Source of the DNA: Sinobacterium caligoides
Lineage (GTDB): Bacteria > Pseudomonadota > Gammaproteobacteria > Pseudomonadales > Sinobacteriaceae
Length of the DNA: 64,000 nt
Assembly: GCF_003752585.1 (NCBI RefSeq)
Contig: NZ_RKHR01000005.1
Span: 34,947-98,946 of the forward strand
Direction: 5' to 3'
Below are positions 33,531-42,013 of the stretch, one piece after another (the stretch's first letter is position 1; each line of letters opens with the position of its first letter). The notes beneath the pieces were generated by a model that saw only the letters and a list, made by a program, of their open reading frames with translations, was not told the origin of the DNA and made no database searches. The position numbers and the translations under genes are program-made.

Positions 33531-34787
33531 ATGAACGTTCTTCGTCCCATCAGCGCTGCAGTCATTGCGCTTACCGCAAGCCTTTCAGCCAACGCCGCCG
33601 TTACAAAAGCAGACGTACTCGAAAACTATACTCACATTGCTCACGCCGTTTTCGAAGATTCGCTACTAACAGCACAAGCCTTACAAGTTAAAATTGATGC
33701 CTTGGTTAAAAACCCTTCGGAAAAGACGCTCAACGATGCCAAGATAGCTTGGAAACAAGCACGTGTTCCCTACCAGCAGAGTGAAGTCTATCGCTTTGGT
33801 AACGCCAATGTTGATGACTGGGAAGGTCAGCTTAATGCTTGGCCGCTCGATGAGGGAATGATTGATTACACCTCGAAAGACTACGAATACGAAATGGGTA
33901 ATGTCGGCGCACAAGCCAACATTATTGCCAATGTTTCCCTTAATATTGGTGGCGAGACCATCGATATGAAGAATATCACCCCTGAGCTTCTTGCAAGTCT
34001 CAATGAACTCGGCGGTTCTGAGGCAAACGTTGCCTCTGGTTACCACGCCATCGAGTTCCTACTATGGGGACAAGATCTACACGGCGTTAACGCCGGTAGC
34101 GGCGAGCGTCCATACACCGATTACGCCCAAGGTAAAGATTGCACCAACGGCAACTGCGAACGCCGTGGCGCTTACCTTCAGGCAGCAGGACAGCTGTTGA
34201 TCACAGACCTACAAGACATGACCACGCAGTGGGCCGCTGGCAGCAAAGATAACTATGCTGCTGAGCTCATTGCTGGCGACAAAAACGAAGGCATTACCAA
34301 AATGTTCTTCGGTATGGGCAGCCTGGCTCTCGGTGAACTTGCTGGCGAGCGCATGAAAGTCGCCCTTGAAGCCAACTCTCCTGAAGATGAGCACGATTGT
34401 TTCAGTGACAATACACACTATTCGCACTACTACGACGCCAAAGGTATTAAGAACATCTACCTTGGTGAGTATCAGCGAGTCGACGGCACTGTTGTCAAAG
34501 GTGCCAGCTTAGCTGAGCTTGTTAAAGCTAAAGATGCCGGCCTTAACGACAAGTTGGTTGCCGCATTGAACAGTTCAGAATCAGCCCTTCAGACTATGGT
34601 CGACAGCGCCGAATCAAAGGACGGTCTGAAGTTTGATCAAATGATTGCAGAAGGCAACAGCAAAGGACAAAAGATCATCACTGATGCTATTGCAGCACTA
34701 GTCGTTGAGACTGGTCTTATCGAGCAAGCCGCTAAAGCCGTTGGCGTATCAAACCTAAACCCTGATACAGCTGATCATCAGTTCTAA
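33531..34787 (+). CDS. Imelysin-family iron-regulated protein (IrpA-like)
   Basis: This 418-residue exported protein has a signal peptide (MNVLRPISAAVIALTASLSANA). The imelysin motif GxHxxE occurs as SGYHAIEFLLWGQD, with WPLDEGMID and EFLLWGQDLHGVNAG typical of the family. Two helical-bundle halves follow. It is a periplasmic or surface protein believed to take part in iron uptake, and the old insulin-protease activity is not a good guide. A good ribosome site, GGAG, precedes it. It is the second gene behind the Fur box, and a partial terminator follows. Confidence 0.9.
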   Translation: MNVLRPISAAVIALTASLSANAAVTKADVLENYTHIAHAVFEDSLLTAQALQVKIDALVKNPSEKTLNDAKIAWKQARVPYQQSEVYRFGNANVDDWEGQLNAWPLDEGMIDYTSKDYEYEMGNVGAQANIIANVSLNIGGETIDMKNITPELLASLNELGGSEANVASGYHAIEFLLWGQDLHGVNAGSGERPYTDYAQGKDCTNGNCERRGAYLQAAGQLLITDLQDMTTQWAAGSKDNYAAELIAGDKNEGITKMFFGMGSLALGELAGERMKVALEANSPEDEHDCFSDNTHYSHYYDAKGIKNIYLGEYQRVDGTVVKGASLAELVKAKDAGLNDKLVAALNSSESALQTMVDSAESKDGLKFDQMIAEGNSKGQKIITDAIAALVVETGLIEQAAKAVGVSNLNPDTADHQF

Positions 34788-34845
34788 ACGATCTTTGTAA
34801 GACTTACTCTCTGATTAACAGGTAGTAAGTGTTATAGTTTGTTAT

Positions 34846-34875
34846 AAAACCAGCCCCGGTAACGCGGCTGGTTTT
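34846..34875 (+). terminator. Partial terminator after the imelysin gene
   Basis: AAAACCAGCC (34846-34855) pairs with GGCTGGTTTT (34866-34875), followed by GTTGT. The T tract is part of the stem, so read-through into the di-haem gene is likely. It would give a stepped expression profile across the block. Confidence 0.6.
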
Positions 34876-34899
34876 GTTGTAAATAACGAAGGTGTTCCG

Positions 34900-36312
34900 A
34901 TGCTACAATTCATAAATCGTTCTGTAATACTTGTAACTGCTTGTCTTGCCGCGCCGTTAAGTCAGGCGGTCGTTGAAGATAAGATGTACCTCTCAGGTGG
35001 GCAGACCTCGATCAAAGCCAGCGGTCGTAATGCCTTCAGTATGCCTGCGGCTAACATGCCGATGACGGAGCGACTAAACTTTAGCGTCGGCAACAGCTTC
35101 TTCCGTAATCCTTGGGTGATCGCACCCGCAACAACAACTGCTCGCGACGGACTCGGCCCCCTTTTTAATACCAACGCTTGTCAGAACTGCCACATAAAAG
35201 ATGGTCGTGGTCATTTACCTGAGCCCGGTAGTCATAACAGCGTGTCTATGCTGGTGAGACTCAGCATTCCCTCAACTAAGGCCGATGCAGACATTCTCCT
35301 GAAACAAGGCATGATCGCCGAGCCGAATTATGGCGGCCAACTACAAGACTTTTCCATCCCCGGCGTAAAACCGGAAGGACAAATTACTTTTAATTATCGC
35401 TATCACGAAGTAACACTAGCTGATGGCGAAAAAGTTGAGTTACGGGAACCATTACTAACTATCGACAAGTTAAATTATGGCCCTCTGCATGACAAAGTTC
35501 AGCTATCACTGCGTCTCTCGCCGCCGATGATTGGTCTAGGGCTGCTTGAGGCTGTTAGCGATGAAACTTTACTCGCGCTCGCGGCTAGCCAGCCGGCTCA
35601 AGGGGTCTCCGGCCGACCCAACAAAGTTTGGGACGTTGAGAAACAAAAAACTGTTATCGGCCGCTTTGGCTGGAAAGCTGGTCAACCAACACTAAGGCAA
35701 CAAAATGCCGCCGCCTTTAATGGCGACATTGGCTTGACCAGTAGCCTGTTTCTAACAGATGAGTGCTCAGAGAAACAAAAAGATTGCCGTCGCTCACCCA
35801 GTGGTAACGGCGATGCTGACTCCAGTGTTCCTGAACTCAGTGATAATCTACTCGAACAAGTGACCTTCTACACACATAACTTAGCCGTACCTGCTCAGCG
35901 TAACCGCCAAAATCCCGAGGTCATTCTTGGCCGGCAAATTTTTAACAACATCGGTTGCGCTAGCTGTCATACCGAGACACTAAAAACCGCTAACAGCCCG
36001 TTTCCTTGGCTGAGTCACCAGACAATCCACCCATATACCGATCTACTACTACACGATATGGGGCCAGGGTTGAGTGATGGCAGAGCAGAATTTATTGCCA
36101 CTGGTCAAGAGTGGCGAACACCACCACTATGGGGTATAGGGCTATCGGAAGTTGTATCAGACAGCACTGACTTTCTTCATGATGGTCGCGCTCGTAACCT
36201 GACAGAAGCCATTTTGTGGCACGGCGGTGAAGCAGATACTGCTAAAAATAATTTTACCCATTTGCCTAAAAAGGAACGTACAGCGTTAATTCGCTTCCTC
36301 GAATCCCTTTAA
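34900..36312 (+). CDS. Di-haem oxidoreductase (DHOR-type, thiol oxidoreductase-like)
   Basis: This 470-residue periplasmic cytochrome has an N-terminal signal peptide and two haem-binding CxxCH motifs: CQNCH (near residue 96, followed by GRGH) and CASCH (near residue 351). The Met- and His-rich parts (LLHDMGPGLSDGRAEF, FLHDGRARNLTEAILWHGGEA) match the DHOR family related to MauG/peroxidases. Electron transfer in the periplasm is the expected role, possibly to redox-cycle iron during uptake. AAGGTG precedes the start. It lies between two imelysin genes. Confidence 0.88.
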   Translation: MLQFINRSVILVTACLAAPLSQAVVEDKMYLSGGQTSIKASGRNAFSMPAANMPMTERLNFSVGNSFFRNPWVIAPATTTARDGLGPLFNTNACQNCHIKDGRGHLPEPGSHNSVSMLVRLSIPSTKADADILLKQGMIAEPNYGGQLQDFSIPGVKPEGQITFNYRYHEVTLADGEKVELREPLLTIDKLNYGPLHDKVQLSLRLSPPMIGLGLLEAVSDETLLALAASQPAQGVSGRPNKVWDVEKQKTVIGRFGWKAGQPTLRQQNAAAFNGDIGLTSSLFLTDECSEKQKDCRRSPSGNGDADSSVPELSDNLLEQVTFYTHNLAVPAQRNRQNPEVILGRQIFNNIGCASCHTETLKTANSPFPWLSHQTIHPYTDLLLHDMGPGLSDGRAEFIATGQEWRTPPLWGIGLSEVVSDSTDFLHDGRARNLTEAILWHGGEADTAKNNFTHLPKKERTALIRFLESL

Positions 36313-36344
36313 CTTTACGCCTCTTCAGGCCCACGGACCTACTC

Positions 36345-37490
36345 ATGCCGACATTACCAAAGAAACTGCTTCTCAAGCATGGTCTCATCGTCACAGCGCT
36401 TAGTATCACAATAGCGGGCTGCAGCAAACAGCCCACTCCTGAGCAAACACTGATTAACACCGAGCTTGATCGTGTAATTGTGCCAATACATCAACACTTC
36501 GAAGAGCAAACCGCCCAGCTTAGCCAGCAAGCGACCGCTTTCTGTAGCGATCAACGCAACCCAGACAGTCTAGAGACTCTTCGTGAGCAATGGTTGCTTT
36601 CAATGCAGAGCTGGCAACAAGTGATGGCCATTGATTTCGGCCCGATCAAAGAACATAACCAGGCCTGGAAAATTCAGTTTTGGCCCGACAAGAAAAACCT
36701 GATTAAGCAAAAAACGCTTAAATTGCTCGCCAGCGATAGTAAAATCGATGGCGATAAGATAGAAAAAGCCAGTGTCGTTATCCAGGGCCTCTCCGCTACC
36801 GAGTACCTGCTATATGATCGTCAGTCTCTCGTTAACGCCGAATCGGATTTCAATAGTCTCTATGACACAAGCACAACACAGGGCCAACGTCGTTGCGACA
36901 TGCTAATGGCTGTCACCGACCACAGTCATCGTGTCGCGCAACACATGGCTGAACGGTGGGTTGGCAACGACGAAGAACAAGGCTATGCAGATATTTACCG
37001 AAGTTTTGGCGAAGATAATGTCGACTACCCCACCGCCAATGACGCTATCGGCACCCTTATTCAGTCCATGGTTTCCTCGTTAGAGAAAATAAAGAAAGAT
37101 AAAATTGGCGGCCCGCTAGGCTATAACGCTAAAACTAAGCTGGTACGCCCCTACTTGGTCGAGGCTTGGCGTAGCCAGCAATCTCTTCAGCTTATTGATG
37201 CCAATCTAGAAGCGATAGATCAGCTACTTAATGCTGGGTTATTAGAGTATATCTCCGCTAAACCAGGTGGTGCTGAGTTGGCTGCTAAAATTAAGCAACA
37301 GCTTGCTGACACGCAATTTGCAGCCTCTGTCATTAAGCAGTCGCTTTTCGAAGCGGTGAATGATGCAGACGGTAAAGCCCAGACTGAGGATTTATATCGA
37401 CAGGTCACACTGTTGTTACGCTTACTTAAAAAAGAAACAGTCGACACACTAGGCATCACTCTGGGCTTCAATTCTAACGATGGCGACTAA
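36345..37490 (+). CDS. Imelysin-family lipoprotein
   Basis: This 381-residue protein has an N-terminal lipobox (IAGC, Cys near residue 27) after a hydrophobic segment, so it is a lipoprotein. It lacks the full GxHxxE but has GLSATEYLLYD at the equivalent position, with helical-bundle spacing and DFGPIKEHNQAWKIQFWPDKK typical of the family. It is the second imelysin in the block and may be the membrane-anchored partner of the first. It is 32 bases after the di-haem gene. Confidence 0.85.
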   Translation: MPTLPKKLLLKHGLIVTALSITIAGCSKQPTPEQTLINTELDRVIVPIHQHFEEQTAQLSQQATAFCSDQRNPDSLETLREQWLLSMQSWQQVMAIDFGPIKEHNQAWKIQFWPDKKNLIKQKTLKLLASDSKIDGDKIEKASVVIQGLSATEYLLYDRQSLVNAESDFNSLYDTSTTQGQRRCDMLMAVTDHSHRVAQHMAERWVGNDEEQGYADIYRSFGEDNVDYPTANDAIGTLIQSMVSSLEKIKKDKIGGPLGYNAKTKLVRPYLVEAWRSQQSLQLIDANLEAIDQLLNAGLLEYISAKPGGAELAAKIKQQLADTQFAASVIKQSLFEAVNDADGKAQTEDLYRQVTLLLRLLKKETVDTLGITLGFNSNDGD

Positions 37491-37492
37491 TC

Positions 37493-38629
37493 ATGTATCG
37501 TAGAAGCTTCATAAAAGCTGCTGGCTTGGGGCTAGGTGTCGGTTTAGCGCCTAGCGCACTGGCTCTTTTCCCTAAAGGCGAGACTGATGAACTCATACTG
37601 AGCGCCGCAAGTGACCGCGGTGGGCATCACTTCGTTACTGCTATCGATGCGCAAGGCAGAGTTCGCTTCAAGATACCTACCCCTTCTCGCGCTCATGGCA
37701 GCTTGCTTCTCAAGAAAGAAGGGCTAGCGGTATTCTTTAGTCGTCGGCCTGGCTTCGAAATGCTTGTTGTTGACACATACACAGGCAAGTTGCACCAGCA
37801 AATCACGGCCAGTGAAAATCGTCACTATTTTGGCCACGGCTGCCAAAGTCACGATGGCCGCTATCTTTACACCACCGAAAATGCCTTCAACGATGACCCA
37901 CTATCGGGTCACGGCGTCATTGGCATCTACGATATTGCAGACAACTTCAGCCGTATTGGAGAGTTTGATTGTCAGGGTATCGGGCCTCATCAGATCGAGC
38001 GCCTCCCCCATAGCAATACGCTTGTCATTGCCATGGGGGGGATCCTGACTCATCCTGAGCGACGCAGAGAAAAGCTGAATATTGCCACCATGCGCAGCAG
38101 CCTCTGCTACCTTGACGGCGATAGCGGTGAAGTTTTGGCGCAGGTTGAGCCCCCAAATCCGCAGCTTAGCCTTCGCCACTTACGAGTAAGCAGCGATGCA
38201 AAAGTAATAGCAGGGGCGCAATATCAAGGTGACATTAGCGAGATGTTGCCGCTGGTTTTTAGTCATCGCTTTCTGCCCGGGCAAAAGCAGCAAGAGCTCG
38301 TCCCCTTCCAAGCAGATGAGCTAACGTGGTTAGGCCTCAAACAATATATTGCCAGTGTTGCCGTAGACCCGAGTAATCGCTACGCCATCACTACCGCGCC
38401 ACGCGGCGACTGTGTTGACCTGTGGTCTATCAATAGCGGCAGACAGCTCAATCGATTTAGCATTAAGGATGTCGCCGGCGCCATTTGGCAGCCAAAGCAG
38501 CAAGGCTTCCTTGTCTCGACAGGCCGTGGAGAACTGGTGCTACTGCGTATTAACGCAGAAGGAAGCACAACAAGCCATCGACTGGCGATAAACAATCAAT
38601 TACGCTGGGACAATCACTTGTTTGGCTAG
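37493..38629 (+). CDS. DUF1513 periplasmic protein with Tat signal
   Basis: This 378-residue protein has a twin-arginine signal (MYRRSFIKAAGLGLGVGLAPSALA) and a seven-bladed-propeller-like body with repeated short blocks (SRRPGFEMLVVDTYTG, GRYLYTTENAFND, SSDAKVIAGAQYQG). The family (DUF1513) lies beside imelysin and di-haem genes in many Proteobacteria, which supports a role in iron acquisition, but no activity is known. It begins two bases after the upstream stop codon. Export folded by Tat suggests a bound cofactor or metal. Confidence 0.85.
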   Translation: MYRRSFIKAAGLGLGVGLAPSALALFPKGETDELILSAASDRGGHHFVTAIDAQGRVRFKIPTPSRAHGSLLLKKEGLAVFFSRRPGFEMLVVDTYTGKLHQQITASENRHYFGHGCQSHDGRYLYTTENAFNDDPLSGHGVIGIYDIADNFSRIGEFDCQGIGPHQIERLPHSNTLVIAMGGILTHPERRREKLNIATMRSSLCYLDGDSGEVLAQVEPPNPQLSLRHLRVSSDAKVIAGAQYQGDISEMLPLVFSHRFLPGQKQQELVPFQADELTWLGLKQYIASVAVDPSNRYAITTAPRGDCVDLWSINSGRQLNRFSIKDVAGAIWQPKQQGFLVSTGRGELVLLRINAEGSTTSHRLAINNQLRWDNHLFG

Positions 38630-38683
38630 TCACATTGCTCATAACAAGCGTATATTCGCAGGAAGTTTACAAAAGAGAAAAAG

Positions 38684-40063
38684 ATGGATTTAAGTCGTCG
38701 TCAGTTGCTCAAAGGTTCACTCATCAGCGCTAGCGCCCTAGCCCTTCCGCAGTTAACGATGGCGCTTGGAAGCGGTGCCAAGTACGACTATCACATTACC
38801 GCAGAGCCCGGCCTGTTTGATATTGTTCCCGGTGGAACCACCCCAGGCCTTGGTTTTAACAGCCAGTTTCCAGCACCGGTAATCCGTTGTCGTCAAGGGC
38901 AAGAAGTCGCGATCAAGTTCACCAACAAACTCGACGAGCCAACGACGATCCATTGGCACGGCCTACGCATACCAATTGAAATGGATGGCGTACCCTTTCT
39001 TAGTCAGCCGCCAATACAGCCTGGCGAGAGTTTCATCTATCGCTTCACTCCGCCTGATGCGGGCACCTTTTGGTACCACCCTCATATGAATAGTCTGGTT
39101 CAACTAGGTAAAGGGCTGACAGGCGTCATCATCGTAGAGGAGACCGAAGCGCTACCCTTTGACGCCGATGTGGTAATAGGGCTAAAGGATTGGCGGCTTA
39201 ACCAAGATGGCAGCTTTCTACCACTCTCTATTCCAAGAAACGCAGCAAGGGGTGGTACTCTCGGTAATGTTAAGACGATCAATGGGATGATCAAGCCTGT
39301 GATTGAAGTCCCTGCTGGCGGCGCTATCCGTGCCAGATTTGCCAACATGGATAATAGCCGTACTTATGGTTTGAGTTTCAAAGACTACCCTGCAGTAGTG
39401 CTTGCCGAAGATGGCAATGCTATTGAAGCCCCCTACCCCTTGGTCAAACGTAAAACAGGCTCTGGTATGCGGCTCGATGTCGGCTTTATTGCTCCGAGCA
39501 ACGTCGGTGACGAAGTTATTGTTTACGATCAGAAAGGGCGCCGGGGTTACTATGAAATATGCCGTTTTAGGTGTATTGAAGGAAGCAAAAAGCCAGCGAC
39601 AAAAATTCCTAAACTACCCGTCAACCCAATCAAAGCACCTGATTTGAGCAAAGCAAAAAAAATTAATCTTGTGTTCGAATGGGCAGGCGCGCTATCACCG
39701 ACCAAAAAAGATGGCAGCGTTGACCACGTCTTTTGGACCATTAACAAGCGTGCCTGGGAAGGCATGATGGGCGGGAAAATTCCTGCACCAATTGCAACAC
39801 TTGAGCTTGGCAAAAGCTATATTATCAATCTCCATAATGCCACACCCCATCATCATCCCATTCACCTACATGGACATACTTTTACAGTGATCAAGTCCAA
39901 TAAGCGACCGATCACACCCTACCATACCGATACGATTCTTCTTGCCAAAAATGAACGTGCTCAGATCGCATTTGTCGCTGACAACCCAGGTCGCTGGATG
40001 TTTCATTGCCACGTTGTTGAGCATTTCAAAACGGGCTTGATGGGTTATATCACCGTTGCTTGA
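38684..40063 (+). CDS. Multicopper oxidase
   Basis: This 459-residue periplasmic enzyme has a Tat signal (MDLSRRQLLKGSLISASALAL). All four copper blocks are present: WHGLRIP (type 2/3), WYHPHMNSL, HHHPIHLHGHTF (type 1 His and type 2/3) and HCHVVEHFKTGLMG (type 1 Cys, His, Met). Likely substrates are Fe(II), Cu(I) or phenolics; in this block, oxidation of ferrous iron for uptake is the best reading. It is the last gene behind the Fur box and is followed by tag after about 90 bases. Confidence 0.9.
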   Translation: MDLSRRQLLKGSLISASALALPQLTMALGSGAKYDYHITAEPGLFDIVPGGTTPGLGFNSQFPAPVIRCRQGQEVAIKFTNKLDEPTTIHWHGLRIPIEMDGVPFLSQPPIQPGESFIYRFTPPDAGTFWYHPHMNSLVQLGKGLTGVIIVEETEALPFDADVVIGLKDWRLNQDGSFLPLSIPRNAARGGTLGNVKTINGMIKPVIEVPAGGAIRARFANMDNSRTYGLSFKDYPAVVLAEDGNAIEAPYPLVKRKTGSGMRLDVGFIAPSNVGDEVIVYDQKGRRGYYEICRFRCIEGSKKPATKIPKLPVNPIKAPDLSKAKKINLVFEWAGALSPTKKDGSVDHVFWTINKRAWEGMMGGKIPAPIATLELGKSYIINLHNATPHHHPIHLHGHTFTVIKSNKRPITPYHTDTILLAKNERAQIAFVADNPGRWMFHCHVVEHFKTGLMGYITVA

Positions 40064-40152
40064 GCTATTTTTCACCTCCATCGTAAAGTTGCTACCGATT
40101 TACTTTTGATGCCGCTATACTGTGTTTTTATACAGCATAAAGGTAGTGTGAC

Positions 40153-40722
40153 ATGGAAAGTAAACCGCGCTGTCAGTGGGCCGGCGAAGACCCCCTTTAT
40201 CAGCATTATCACGATAATGAGTGGGGCAAGCCTTTGCATGGTGATCAGGCTCTTTTTGAGATGCTTTGTCTTGAGGGGCAACAAGCAGGCCTAAGCTGGA
40301 TTACAGTTTTAAAGAAACGAGCGCATTACCGCCAATGCTTTCATCACTTTGATATAAATAAAGTGGCTGCAATGAGCGATGAAGATATCGAGCAAAACCT
40401 CCTTGATAAGGGCTTGATTCGAAACAGGTTGAAACTCTACGCCATCAGACAAAATGCACGCGCTACGCTGGACTTGCAACAGGAGCTGGGCAGTCTTGAT
40501 GACTTCCTGTGGAGCTTTGTTAATCACACGCCCATCATTAACACTCCAGAAGATATGGCTAGCCTGCCCTCTAAAACCACCATCAGCGATGCAATGTCAA
40601 AGGCATTAAAGAAACGCGGCTTCAAATTCATTGGCAGCACAATCTGCTATGCCTTCATGCAGGCAAGCGGCATGGTCGATGATCATGTGGCGAGCTGTTA
40701 TCTTGGCAAAAATAACGAATAG
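40153..40722 (+). CDS. tag: DNA-3-methyladenine glycosylase I (Tag)
   Basis: This 189-residue enzyme removes 3-methyladenine from alkylated DNA. It shows CQWAGEDPLYQHYHDNEWGKPL at the N-terminus and FEMLCLEGQQAGLSWITVLKKR, both Tag-specific. The C-terminal VDDHVASCYL supplies the zinc His and Cys, with Cys near residue 7 and His near 19 completing the site. Length fits the family (about 187). A bidirectional terminator follows and separates it from the converging lipA. Confidence 0.95.
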   Translation: MESKPRCQWAGEDPLYQHYHDNEWGKPLHGDQALFEMLCLEGQQAGLSWITVLKKRAHYRQCFHHFDINKVAAMSDEDIEQNLLDKGLIRNRLKLYAIRQNARATLDLQQELGSLDDFLWSFVNHTPIINTPEDMASLPSKTTISDAMSKALKKRGFKFIGSTICYAFMQASGMVDDHVASCYLGKNNE

Positions 40723-40738
40723 TGATTGTTGCAGTAAC

Positions 40739-40766
40739 AAAAAGCCGCTCATCAGAGCGGCTTTTT
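40739..40766. terminator. Bidirectional terminator between tag and lipA
   Basis: GCCGCTC-ATCA-GAGCGGC with five A residues before (40739-40743) and five T residues after (40762-40766). It ends tag on the plus strand and lipA on the minus strand. Confidence 0.92.
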
Positions 40767-40791
40767 GTTTGAAGCAGTGGGACAAGCGATA

Positions 40792-41793
40792 TTATAAAGG
40801 TGTCGCGAGGCCTACATTGTTTTTCTGTAGTACCTGCTCTGCACGATAGCTTGACCGTACAAACGCACCTGAGACAACTTCCAAGAAACCGCGATCCAAT
40901 CCCCACTGACGATATTTTTCAAAGTTCTCTGGTGAGACATAACGCTCAACCGGCAAATGATTGACCGTTGGCTGCAAGTATTGCCCGAGTGTCAAAATAT
41001 CGACGTTAGCACTACGTAGGTGATCCATCGTCTCGATGATCTCTTCTTCCGTCTCACCCAGTCCTAGCATCAAACTCGTCTTGGTAAGTACCTCTGGGCG
41101 ATGCTGCTTAGCATGGGCCAGTACATCCAGCGTCTGTTGGTAGCTAGCACGTGGGTCACGTACAGGGTGGGTCAAACGCTTAACCGTCTCGACATTCTGT
41201 GCGAATACAGCAATACCGCTATCAACGACGGTTTCAACATCGGCAAGAACCCCTTGAAAGTCAGGCGTTAACGCCTCTACAGCTGTCTCGGGGTTATCCT
41301 CGATCACCTTTTTGACTACCGCAGCGTAGTGCCCTGCTCCACCATCTTCAACATCATCACGGTTTACTGAAGTTAGCACTAGGTACTTCAGTTTCATCAA
41401 TCGAACAGAGTCTGCAGTGTTTTGTGCTTCCTCAGGATCGAGCACCCCTTTTGGGTTACCGGTATTCACCGAACAGAAGCGGCAAGCACGGGTACAGGTA
41501 TCGCCCATCAACATGATCGTTGCTGTCCCTGAGGTCCAGCATTCACTGATATTAGGGCACATAGCTTCTTCACAGACTGTCGCCAATTTGTGGTCGTGCA
41601 CGATACCTTTAACGTTTTCGAAGCCTTTACCACCTTTCGCCTTAATTCTTAACCATTTAGGCTTCTTCAGTAGCTCTCTATCAGCGCCTTGGGTCGCCTT
41701 AATACCATTCTTGATCGCGGTGACACCGGATTCATTGGTAAATTTCTTACCCGTTTCAACTTGTGTTACTGGGATCAAATTGTTATCGGCCAT
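40792..41793 (-). CDS. lipA: Lipoyl synthase
   Basis: This 333-residue radical-SAM enzyme inserts two sulfurs into octanoyl-bound carrier proteins. The first cluster is formed by [12 protein letters not shown], the radical-SAM cluster by [10 protein letters not shown], and the C-terminal serine motif by RSSYRA (auxiliary cluster ligand). Length is normal. It is transcribed toward tag, with a shared terminator. No lipB is adjacent in this window. Confidence 0.96.
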   Translation of the reverse strand: MADNNLIPVTQVETGKKFTNESGVTAIKNGIKATQGADRELLKKPKWLRIKAKGGKGFENVKGIVHDHKLATVCEEAMCPNISECWTSGTATIMLMGDTCTRACRFCSVNTGNPKGVLDPEEAQNTADSVRLMKLKYLVLTSVNRDDVEDGGAGHYAAVVKKVIEDNPETAVEALTPDFQGVLADVETVVDSGIAVFAQNVETVKRLTHPVRDPRASYQQTLDVLAHAKQHRPEVLTKTSLMLGLGETEEEIIETMDHLRSANVDILTLGQYLQPTVNHLPVERYVSPENFEKYRQWGLDRGFLEVVSGAFVRSSYRAEQVLQKNNVGLATPL

Positions 41794-42013
41794 AGTACAA
41801 CCTTTGTGCAGTGCTTACTTAGAGGGCGAGACGATGTCATTGCCGCGAAATACAGGCGACGGATTATAGCATGAGTGTCTGAGAAAATGAGTAGCAGTTG
41901 CCATAACGACCGTTACGTTGCTTGATCTATTTGAACGTTAAAGGCATCAATAGCAAATAATTTAAGGCTATCAACAATCTATTACTATCGATGAATGCCT
42001 ATCTTAAAGATTG

